NCBI GenBank assembly: GCA_033239005.1
Contig: BSQZ01000080.1
Span: forward strand, 1,386,501 to 1,450,500
Direction: 5' to 3'
DNA length: 64,000 nucleotides
From: Lamellibrachia satsuma
Lineage: Eukaryota > Annelida > Polychaeta > Sabellida > Siboglinidae
The notes beneath the pieces are model-generated. The model did not search any database, was not told where the DNA came from, and was given only the letters and a program-made list of their open reading frames with translations. Position 1 is the first letter of the stretch, and each line of letters starts with the position of its first letter. Below are positions 23,801 through 32,449 of this stretch, piece by piece. Position numbers and translations under genes: made by a program.

Positions 23801-24035
23801 GACCTGCACACACGTTCATTACTTTCACTGTACAGTGCTTAAATTGTTTTGCCTTGTATTTTACCATGATGTAATAAAACTGGTTCTTTTTAAATACTTG
23901 GAAAAATGTGGTTTCATATTTTTTGTCACATGGTGGTATTTTTTTATAAACATCTTGTTTTGTTCTTTCACAGGTGGTGCAACGTTGGTGTTTGAAGTCG
24001 AGCTGCTGTCAATTGAACGGAAAGATGAACTGTAG
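20874..24035 (+). CDS. FKBP2: FKBP2-type ER peptidyl-prolyl isomerase (4 coding exons)
   Basis: Exons read 20874-21053, 22831-22943, 23632-23714 and 23974-24035. All junctions are GT-AG and all phases join, giving 145 residues (FKBP2 is usually about 140). Residues 1-22 are a signal peptide. The FKBP fold follows, with the expected active-site residues FD at 69-70, VI at 88-89, W92, Y115 and F132. The protein catalyses cis-trans isomerisation of Xaa-Pro bonds and is the FK506-binding type. It ends ERKDEL, a classical ER-retention signal, so it acts in the ER lumen. An acceptor-like CTTTAG at 20851-20856 suggests a non-coding first exon upstream. A polyadenylation signal lies at 24244. Introns carry SINE pieces. 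The ZFAND3-like gene is convergent about 2.3 kb downstream. No lesions seen. Confidence 0.94.
21458..21640 (+). mobile_element. tRNA-derived SINE in FKBP2 intron 1
   Basis: TGGTAACTCAGTGGTTAGAG (A-box-like) and GGTTCAAGTCT (B box) are spaced as in a tRNA. The body TGCCTGTGTCTTTCGAAAC matches 61080-61105 (TGCCTGCGTCTTTCGGAAG), so at least two copies of the same family are in the window. Confidence 0.7.
22578..22720 (+). mobile_element. SINE tail fragment
   Basis: CAGGGGAAGTAAAATATCCC and the following TAACCTG match the tail of the SINE-like sequence at 61130-61190. It is preceded by a TTTTCAG that mimics a splice acceptor but has no matching FKBP2 sequence. Confidence 0.5.
23540..23600 (+). 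mobile_element. Retroposon 3' tail (L2/SINE type)
   Basis: GGCACTATATAAG followed by TTATTATTATTC is the 3' end type shared by many L2-mobilised SINEs. It lies 30-90 bp upstream of FKBP2 exon 3. A related CGCTATATAAG tail ends the SINE at 58016. Confidence 0.55.
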
Positions 24036-24243
24036 GTGTCAAGGACACTGTCACTATTGGGGTTGTGACTGGACCAATAGGTCAAGGTTGTAGTCATTGT
24101 CAAGTAGTTCAAGGTTATCCAGAGTTGTGATGCAATAATCCCATGCAGCTACGTAGAACTGTACAACAGTTAACTTATATTAGACATCATAGTACAGCGT
24201 TTTTGCTACAACGTTTTTCCACAAACACCAGTTGTAAATGTTG

Positions 24244-24249
24244 AATAAA
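24244..24249 (+). promoter_or_regulatory. Polyadenylation signal AATAAA (FKBP2)
   Basis: AATAAA about 210 bases after the FKBP2 stop codon, in a suitable AT-rich context. A second AATAAA occurs near 24290. Confidence 0.6.
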
Positions 24250-24269
24250 CTAATTCCAAACTGATACTG

Positions 24270-26298
24270 TGTTCGTTGACTGTGTCAGAGAATAAATAAT
24301 CACACTGTTTGTCTCAGCAACTGTATTTCACAAGTACATACGCATAAAATAATCTTTCATTTCCTAGATAGAGCAGACAATACATGTATGTGCAACTTCG
24401 TGGTATTGTCGATGCTGCAATTGTCATTAAAATTAGTCGAATTTGTCCTATGGAGCTCTACTAAAACGTATTGCTTATATGACATCCAAGTGTTGAAATG
24501 GTATCTTCTTCCACACAAACACGGTTTTCTTCACCCCACTGACGCAGAACGCCAACTACGTGTTGCTTTCATCTATCGCACATCCTGCAACATTATGTCA
24601 GTGAAGTACACTTTAAAATAACTGCAGTAATTTACATAAGAACCACTACTGTTAAAATATGTAAATTAGTCGATCCCACTGTACTAATACAGCAGCCCGT
24701 ACGAACAATCCACTCCCAAAAAAGGCAAACTTTCCAGCACAATACGATATTGAATTAAATTCTTTAAAAAAATCCCAAGTAAAATGAGGCTATATTTTTA
24801 CACTGATAGCGCACATAGGTAGCTTATAAAATGGTGAAGCTATTTCATACATTCACAAAATCAACTTTGCAATGCATGTATTAAATACAGTGTAGTTTAC
24901 CTAAATGTTTACAACAGCAATCAAAAATGGACACACTCATCCTGTGATGATCAGATGATTCCCAAGAATTTAAGACGGCTTACAAAAAAATGGGTTTAAA
25001 CCTCCACCTTAAATACATTATCTAATGCCTAACTTTCCTGCATGGTAGTAAATACATTACTCAGTAATACATAACATTCTTTATCTTATTACCAGGCATT
25101 GTCCAAATCCCTGCTGCTAGGGAATAAATCAGTTGTATTCCATAGTTTAGTATTTCATGAAATACACTGGAATAGTTTGAAATGATTCTTTACTTGAAAG
25201 TGAACCTGGAAGTACTTTGTTGCTATTTAGACCCAACCTGCAACATACCAATGTAAGTATGAGTGACTTGACCACAAACGTCCACTTGCATTATTCGTGC
25301 TCAAAAATACTCTTACAAATATACGAGTAAAACTAATATTTGTACACATTCGGAACAGCCATCGTCCATGTCGTGCAGACAGACTCAACGGTGTCTGAAC
25401 ATACGTAAACCCCCTTCCCCAATTACCTTGTGGGAGTCAACCGCCCTTTGTGCCAAAGATAAATTTAGGGTTTCTCAAACTCTGGAATAATGCCTGTTTG
25501 TGAGCTGCTACAACACTGGTCATTCAAGTTGGTTTGCATATACAAACGTCCTGCATTGCCCACACAAAATATTCTTGCCTCAGATAGTCTGCATTCTGCT
25601 TTGAACATAAAACAGACTTGTAGAGGCAACTCTTAGTGACGGTCTCATTGAAGTAAAACATGATTTTAATCCAATCATGCAGAAATACCATAAAATCATG
25701 TTAATTGTACAGCCTGGGAAGGTTATTGAGGTCACTGTGGTTAGCAGAACGCTTCCGATTGGCACTGGACAGCCACACACCATCTTTGTGTTCCGTTGCA
25801 TCAAACCCCTTGTTCAGAAACTGTGCCCAGGTGTTCTGGCGACTTCAGGGTCTCACCCCAAGTCTATAAATAGGAAGGAAACATTATCAAACCAGCCATG
25901 TCAATGTATAAAGCTGGCACACTTGCAGCACACATGGAAACCACACAGCAGTTTGTCTTTCAATTGTCGCTCGGCATATTCTCTGTAACAATGCAAGTAA
26001 ATTCCGCCTCTCCAACCCGTCGGACAGAGCATGTCGCCTGTCATTGCCCAATAGTTTGTCCCACAGTGTGTGCGACATAACCTCATCAACTTGCATCAGG
26101 CTCAACAAACACCTGCTTTTGCTGCACAACATGAACTTTGTCAAAGGCTGCAGTAGTCTGTCAAGAACTTCGGCACACAGGCCCAGGGGTCTCTTGTATG
26201 GACTCACAAAGTCACATGGGAGATGTAGTTGTCAAACAACAATCTTTCACAAGTCTAGTAGTTCACAATAAACACACACATTGTCTGCAGTGACACCC
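24270..26298. other. Convergent intergenic region / probable ZFAND3-like 3' UTR
   Basis: No coding frame has a motif here. Being directly downstream of the minus-strand ZFAND3-like stop at 26299, part of it is likely that gene's 3' UTR. I did not find a confident minus-strand polyadenylation signal. Confidence 0.5.
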
Positions 26299-28750
26299 CT
26301 ATGAGTCGGAGTCGATGCGTTTCAGCGAGGTACCCATATGCCTCTTGGGATTGATCATTTTCGCACGCGCTTCCAGTCGCCCCATCTTCTTGTGATCATA
26401 CGTGCAGCCGTGCTGCTCGGGCAGTCGGTGCGTTGGACAGAATACGTAGTCTGAAACACCAAACATGGTCTACACCCACACCGACAAATGATCCGTCTTC
26501 ACAGCACATACGAAGATCACATTCTTCAAAGCTGGTCAAACTTTTTTGTACCTTTCACACACATCAGAGTTACAAACAAATCAGACTTTCAAGGATGTCA
26601 GCATTGTGTTTGGCCAATCATATGAAGCTTTTATCTGCAAAATACATTGTCCAATCTGTGCATTTCAAGTTCGTTACTAAGCGATAGATTGGAAAATCAT
26701 TAATTCATCAGTCTATAGTGTGGCATATAAACAACCAAAATGTCAAAGTTAACACCACCTGAAAATTGTATAAATAGCATTATATGATATGTTGTTATAA
26801 CAATTTGGATGCTGACATCTACAGTTCCAAACAAGCTACGAGCAAAGTGCAAAGACAGTAGATGTTTTGGACATGATTATGTCTGTCTAAGCTTACCACA
26901 TTTACACCTGCCAATCTCACGCAAGGCCAGCTCCAGTTTGCAGTTACACTTAAAACACCTCTTCTTTGTCGCTTGCACTGGCCTGTCAGTATCCTGCACC
27001 TCACTGATGTCCCTGAAGGAAGAGGAGAAGAAGATGGCTACACATGCTATACTGGCATTCCAGCATTTTACTCTCCTAATTAAAAGTTAAAGGGCCTTCA
27101 TCAATTCGATTTTTTTTTTCATTAAACAAATAATAAAAATATCCACCTAGTATCCAGTATCCACCAAGACATCCTAATTTGTTTGTACAAATCTGCTATT
27201 TAGTTTTGGTGAAATCACTGGACAAAGTATTAAATAAATTTTTATGGGTCCAGTAAAATTTTTTTTAAAAAGGACAAAACAACACAAGTAGAGATGCAGA
27301 AATCATGATTACAAAAGGCTATTCATACTTTTGCAAGTTACTAGATGTAATGAGCAAATTCAACTCTTGAAAATGTAAACAAAAGTTTGCACTGTTTTAT
27401 TAAACAGACTGCATATTACTTGCACTATAAATCTGAATGTCTGTGATTCACAGTGGGCTGAATGAATTGCGGAGGAACCGCTAAATGAATGTAGGTGTGC
27501 AATGAACACTTACCTTTTGTTACAGTTGGTGCTGCCACCTGGAGAGCGGGTTGGTGTGAGGGAGCCGTCCTCACTGGTCGAGGTGTTGTCAGTTGATGTG
27601 CCAGTGCTCCCTTGGGTTGCCTCGGTCAGCGGGTCATTCGATGAATCCTCGGAACTTGACTCTTCTATACAGATAGACGACGCCAATCATAATAGGATAT
27701 GTTTACATGAACACTGCAAACTAAACAACATGTCCACAGGGCATTGCATGTAATTAATTTTAAAACTATAAACACTCTTATGTCAGTCTGTATTCGCTGC
27801 ATTAATAATTAAGCGAAGACATTCCAGGTAGATAGCGGTGAGTCCCAATAGGTACATTGGGCGTCGGTTATGCACCATTCCAGACACAGAACCATCACAG
27901 CTCTAGTCTATAATATCACTAATAGTCACACATTCTTGATTTTCTAATCTCAATTGTAACTGACGTAGTAATTTTTCCAGTTTCTGCGACACATCAGTCG
28001 CAGATAACAGAAAATCACACCATGTCTCAACACACAGCAATGTCCTGTACCATGTCAAATGGCTGGGGAAATTATTGGCAAAGATCAAGTAGATTTTATG
28101 CCCACAAAACCAGTAAAAATCACAGCAATTCAGTACTAAATAGTTTGAAGGCCTACTGGGGTGTCACTGACCTTTAGAGTGCTGTCCAAGAATGGGCACT
28201 GTCTGACTGAGCACCTTGGACAGCCGGTCACTGGCTGTGTTGCCTCCACCCACTGCCCCTGCACAGCCATCCACCTCTGCTGTCTTCTTCTGGTAGTCTT
28301 ACAACACAACACCAATATTTCTCCACTTGCATCTACACTCTCAGTCTCCTCTTTATGCACAATCCAACAAAGCATTGACAGGACGCAAGTCCAACACTCA
28401 GGATTCTTGGTGTTCTGTCAATTATGTGTTCATGTAAGCTTTGTGACTGTGGGTCATCTTTACACAGATAACAAAGTGTTGGACAAATGTTGTATTCGAA
28501 TGTGCTCATATTTCTCGTGAAAACGTGTTCACTATATTTAAACAGAGTTCACAATCTCTATGAACTCGTAAAAGCGAGTCATCAACTGGGGCTACTTTTT
28601 TATGTTCACCGGGGTCATGAACTATATTTACAGGTTGTGAACTGATAAAAACGAGTGCACTCGAATGCAAAATACAGGAAATATTATTGTCAATTTTAAC
28701 ACAAGAGTTGTGGCATGTGTGTGTGTGTGTGTGCATGTCATGTGTGTGGG

Positions 28751-28781
<31 letters not shown>

Positions 28782-28945
28782 ATGCATGCATGCATGCCTA
28801 GTCAATATCACTATACTACTGGACTACCCTAAATCATGCTGTCACAAGTTTCATTCCGATTAGAAGCCATGTTTAGACTAGATTAAGACCAACTCAATCA
28901 TTACCTTTGTAGCATTGGGAACATAATCCTTGTGTATCACTCGAC
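26299..28945 (-). CDS. ZFAND3: ZFAND3-like A20/AN1 zinc-finger protein (5 exons, 5' exon missing)
   Basis: Minus-strand exons: 28945-28905, 28297-28172, 27664-27514, 27012-26897, 26450-26299 (stop TAG 26301-26299). Every junction is GT-AG and the phases fit exactly. The first listed exon supplies the second half of an A20 finger ([13 protein letters not shown], joined to DYQKK), matching the spacing of ZFAND3. The middle exons are Ser/Thr-rich and low complexity. The last two form an AN1 finger with the usual Cys/His set: [36 protein letters not shown]20/AN1 proteins bind ubiquitin or act in stress and proteasome-related regulation; the precise role of ZFAND3 is less settled. The splice between the last two exons creates Asp where Gly is usual before YVFC. 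The exon with the N-terminus and first A20 cysteines was not found. Confidence 0.88.
28494..28671. mobile_element. Putative MITE in ZFAND3-like intron
   Basis: The left end ATTCGAATGTGCTC...CTCGTGAA...GTTCAC is mirrored by the right end, which reads ATTCGAGTGCACTCG...GTTCAC on the other strand. The inverted ends are imperfect over ~35 bp. An internal ACTCGTAAAAGCGAGT hairpin is present. No target duplication is clear. Confidence 0.45.
28715..28798. repeat. (TG)n and (CGTG)n/(CATG)n microsatellite
   Basis: TG repeats pass into a run of GTGC tetranucleotides and then CATG tetranucleotides. The minus-strand ORF here is a repeat translation. Confidence 0.93.
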
Positions 28946-29101
28946 CTGAAATATGTAAATTACATCATTAGGAATGTTTGCTTAAAGTTAACATGTGGAG
29001 TCAAATAACTGTTGCAGCAACACTACCAAGCAGCTGTAAACATTGATTAGTCCAATAGCAATCCACACTGCATAACATTTTGACAGAACTATAACTGCAC
29101 T

Positions 29102-29480
29102 CAGGGTTGTTTAATTTAAATAATTTGATTTAAATCATTGATTTAAATCATGATTTAAATCGCTCCAAAAAAATCATTGATTTATGATTTTTTTTTACTC
29201 CTGGTTTTTTTAATCGCTGATTTATATGAATTTACCACAAATAATTGTTTACAAGCATTGAGATCAACAAAGTTTTGTGTGTTTTTTAATACAAAAGCAC
29301 AAAGTGCGCACACTTGTGTAGCTGTGTTGACACCAGATAGCCTGATAGTAAAATATTTTATGACATTGTGTATACCAGATTTAAAAAAAATTCAAATAAA
29401 TAAAAAAATTCAAATAAATAAAAAAATCCGATTTAAATATAAAAAATCCGATTTTTTAAATCATGATTTTTTTAACCCTG
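29102..29480. mobile_element. hAT-type MITE, 379 bp, with 8-bp TSD
   Basis: The element starts CAGGGTT (29102) and ends AACCCTG (29480), hAT-like terminal inverted repeats. It is flanked by ACTGCACT (29094-29101) and ACCGCACT (29481-29488), an 8-bp target duplication with one mismatch. The interior is AT-rich with many ATTTAAAT and TCATGATTT blocks and no coding capacity. It lies upstream of the first identified ZFAND3-like exon, so probably in that gene's first intron. Confidence 0.85.
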
Positions 29481-29515
29481 ACCGCACTGGATTCAAATGA
29501 AACAGCCGTCAATAT

Positions 29516-31119
29516 ATTTTAAAATCTATCAAAAGCATTTGACACATTAGACCACAAAATTGTATTCAACAAATTACACATGTATGGAATATGCGACATC
29601 GCTCTAGGACTAATGGAAAGCTACTTGAAAAATAGAAAACAATATGTTACATACAACGATAACATTTCTGAAACTCTGCCTGTTACTGCAGGTGTGCCAC
29701 AAGGCTCCATAATAGGCCCAGTTCTTTTTGTAATATACATAAACAATTTACCAAAGTCAAGTAAGACATTTAAATATGTAATGTATGCAGATGATGCAAC
29801 TCTATTATTTACTACAATCCAGTCTTTAAACTCAAGTACTAAAGATATCGAACAACATTTAAACACATAATTAAATAAATAAACAAATGGCTGACAATTA
29901 ATAAACTTGAATATAAAGACATCCCAGTACATAATACACAAATTTAGAAAAAAAATTAATTCCTTTCCTACTCAAGATAGATAAAACTTTAATCACTTAG
30001 GTGTGACATTACAAGAAAATCTAAGCTGGGACAGTCATATAAAAAAATTTCTATCAAATGTTCAAAAATTATACGTATATTAAACAAATTAAAACGCTTT
30101 TTGCCATTAAATATAAAAGTCACTTTGTATAACTCATTAGGCCCCAGCATTTTATAAAAACATGTTCCTCTGTTTCCAGGATTTCTGGCAAATTTCGAGC
30201 GATTTTACCTCCTTGTGTTCAGAAATCTATAGAAAAAACTATTCAATATTGACAGTTACAAGTTGTGCTTATTTTGAAGAGTAGTAATGTCTCCACATGC
30301 CTTTACACATAGAAATAGGATATATTAACAAAATGTTGACATTTGATCACAATTTGCAAAGACAAAATAATAAATTTTTTAAAACTTTGAAAGTTGCGAC
30401 TGACAATCATCCCATGCTGTAAAAAATTTAGCTATATGTGTTAGCGTTGCACCACTGAAAAAAATTATCAAATTCTGACAGTTAATTTTCAGGTTAAACC
30501 ATATTTTGTCTTGAAAAATATAGAAATAAAAATTTTCGAGATACCGTGAACAAAACCAATGAAAATCAAGATTTCCAAAAGGGCAACCTATGCACGTAAC
30601 GCGCTGATGTTGTTGCAAAATGTTGCTAGGGTGTGGCAAAATTTGTTAGCGTTTAGTTCAGTAGTTAATCGCCAGGATTTTTTTAATAGTGGGTCCTGTA
30701 TGCGGCCGTTCCAGGATGGACAGAGAGGCCGGCCGCGGCCATTTCGGGCTCTAATGGGTTAATGTTACCATATCTAAATTATGGCCTATGATATGGGGTT
30801 TTAAATGTAACAGAATTAACAAACTACAGAAAACAGCAATTAGAATAATATGTTTAAGTAAATATAATTCACATACTGAGTCACTGCTTAAGAAATGAAA
30901 AATTCTTAATGTAACAGATATGTTGCAATTACAGGAATTACAATTTCATTATATGTATGTGCACATAAAATTCCGAGTATATTTCCAAAACTTACAATTG
31001 TTTTCTAAATAGAAATGTTCAACATTAATACACGAAAATACCCATACAAATACGACAAAACATGACTTTATGGAATATCATACCTAACGAGGCTAACGTA
31101 GCAAACTAATTAAAACTAA
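29516..31119 (+). pseudogene. Older LINE RT region, interrupted twice
   Basis: The + strand encodes [51 protein letters not shown] and YADDATLLF, then HLGVTLQENLSWDSHIKKF and a tail (LPYLNYGL, ...KTAIRIICLSKYNSH, TLWNIIPNE). The ORF has stops after 29870. A ~620-bp insertion (30143-30763) splits LYNSL from LPYLNYGL. At about 31119 a CR1 element is inserted; the 3' tail continues at 35434. Confidence 0.82.
30143..30763. mobile_element. ~620-bp insertion in the older LINE, piggyBac-like end
   Basis: LINE coding text is interrupted precisely here. The right end, read inward on the minus strand, begins TTAACCCATTAGAGCCC and the left flank contains CATTAGGCCCC. The TTAA edge and CCC-type terminus are reminiscent of piggyBac derivatives, but the left end is eroded. 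No transposase frame is present. Confidence 0.4.
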
Positions 31120-31124
31120 ATTGT

Positions 31125-32447
31125 ATGATGGCGCCGTGCAAAAGGCAGTTAAAGGCAACAAGGCACTTAATTTGTGGCAGTTGCAGTAACTGGGTAGATT
31201 TCGTCAAGTCTGGGTGCGAGAAGTCCTGGGCTGAGGTCCAGGCAGATAGTTTTAGTTTTGAGTGTAGGGGATGCGCAAGGATGAAGGAAGTAGAGGTGGA
31301 GTTGGAAGAGCTGAGGCTGCTCGTTGTGGCAATGGTGGGAAGGGAACAGGGGAGTTGTGCCAGTAGTTCCGGTGGGGGAACTGTAGACAATAAAGTGGGG
31401 AAAGACACGAGAGATGCTAGGGAGAGCTCACCTCAGCCTGGGAGGAAGCTGAGAGGAGGGAAGGTGACAGGTCATAGGGAGACAGGACGTAAGGAGACGG
31501 GAAGGAAAGGAACGGGAGGGAAGACAACCAGAGTGAAGGAGAGGGGAGTAGGGGAGACAGGAGGGAAGGAGAAGGGAGTGGGGGAGACGGGAGGGAAGAC
31601 AACCGGAGTGAAGGAGAGGGGAGTAGCGGAGACAGGAGGGAAGGAGAAGGGAGTGGGGGAGACGGGAGGGAAAACAACTGCAGTGAAGGAGAGGGGAGTA
31701 GGGGAGACAGGAGGGAAGGAGAAGGGAGTGGGGGAGACAGAAGGGAAAACAACCGGAGTGAAGGAGAGGGGAGTGGGAGAGACAAGAGCAAAGGAGTGGG
31801 AAGTGGGAGAGACAGGAGGGAAGGGGTCAGGACAGAATGTGATGGAGGGGATCGAAAGGAAGAGTTATTCTGCAGCAGTGATAGAGGGGGTGAGGAAGAG
31901 AGCGAGGGTGTTTGTGGGGGATTCGATAGTTAGGAAGACCGACAGAGTCTTATACAAGGGAGATGATGTGGTGGTCTGCTTGCCTGGAGCCAAAATAGAG
32001 GCGATAACTGAGAGGGTAAAAAACATCGTAGGCTCGGGTAAGGGTGGATCTGTTTTAGTACACGTAGGGACAAATAACGTAGAGAGGGAGGGTACAACTG
32101 CCATAGTTAGGAAATATAGGCAGTTGGTCAAAACACTAAAACAGACGCGGGTTGAGCAGGTAATACTGTCAGGGATTTTACCTGTAATGGGCAGGAGGGG
32201 TCACAAATATCGAAATTGTCGGGGGATGGCAATTAACATGTTAGTCCAGAGGCTGCGTAGGGAAGAGGAAGTTGGATTTGTGGATTTATGGGGAAGTTTT
32301 GTTGGGAGGGCAGATATGTACATGAAGGATGGGCTTCATTTAAGTGGAAAGGGGGCGGCAGTATTCGCGGACAAACTTTCAGCAGCAGTAGATAGCGACA
32401 TGGGTACAATGACAAATATTTTTGGAAGTAAACATTCTTTAAACTAG
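31125..32447 (+). CDS. CR1-type ORF1 protein with SGNH-esterase domain
   Basis: An intact 440-codon ORF. Residues 17-50 form a Cys pattern (CGSC...C...CRGC) like the PHD-type finger of CR1 ORF1 proteins. Residues 54-72 are acidic and helical. Residues 141-240 are four basic/Gly-rich repeats of 25 residues (GVGETGGKEKGVGETGGK core; 75 bp in DNA, 31545-31844). The C-terminal half is an SGNH/GDSL hydrolase: FVGDSIV with Ser267, GTNN at 315-318, and KDGLHLS with Asp402 and His405. CR1 ORF1 proteins with such esterase domains are thought to bind RNA or membranes during retrotransposition. It directly precedes ORF2 (2-base gap). The element sits inside an older LINE. Confidence 0.9.
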   Translation: MMAPCKRQLKATRHLICGSCSNWVDFVKSGCEKSWAEVQADSFSFECRGCARMKEVEVELEELRLLVVAMVGREQGSCASSSGGGTVDNKVGKDTRDARESSPQPGRKLRGGKVTGHRETGRKETGRKGTGGKTTRVKERGVGETGGKEKGVGETGGKTTGVKERGVAETGGKEKGVGETGGKTTAVKERGVGETGGKEKGVGETEGKTTGVKERGVGETRAKEWEVGETGGKGSGQNVMEGIERKSYSAAVIEGVRKRARVFVGDSIVRKTDRVLYKGDDVVVCLPGAKIEAITERVKNIVGSGKGGSVLVHVGTNNVEREGTTAIVRKYRQLVKTLKQTRVEQVILSGILPVMGRRGHKYRNCRGMAINMLVQRLRREEEVGFVDLWGSFVGRADMYMKDGLHLSGKGAAVFADKLSAAVDSDMGTMTNIFGSKHSLN

Positions 32448-32449
32448 AA

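Noticed and set aside
23411..23842. 143-codon ORF over FKBP2 exon 3
   Set aside because: It is intron read-through on both sides of the true 83-base exon.
28136..28375. Minus-strand ORF of 79 codons
   Set aside because: Wrong frame for the ZFAND3-like exon at 28172-28297, which fits its neighbours in another frame.
31417..31791. Minus-strand Ser/Pro/Leu-rich ORF
   Set aside because: Antisense of the 75-bp repeats in CR1 ORF1.
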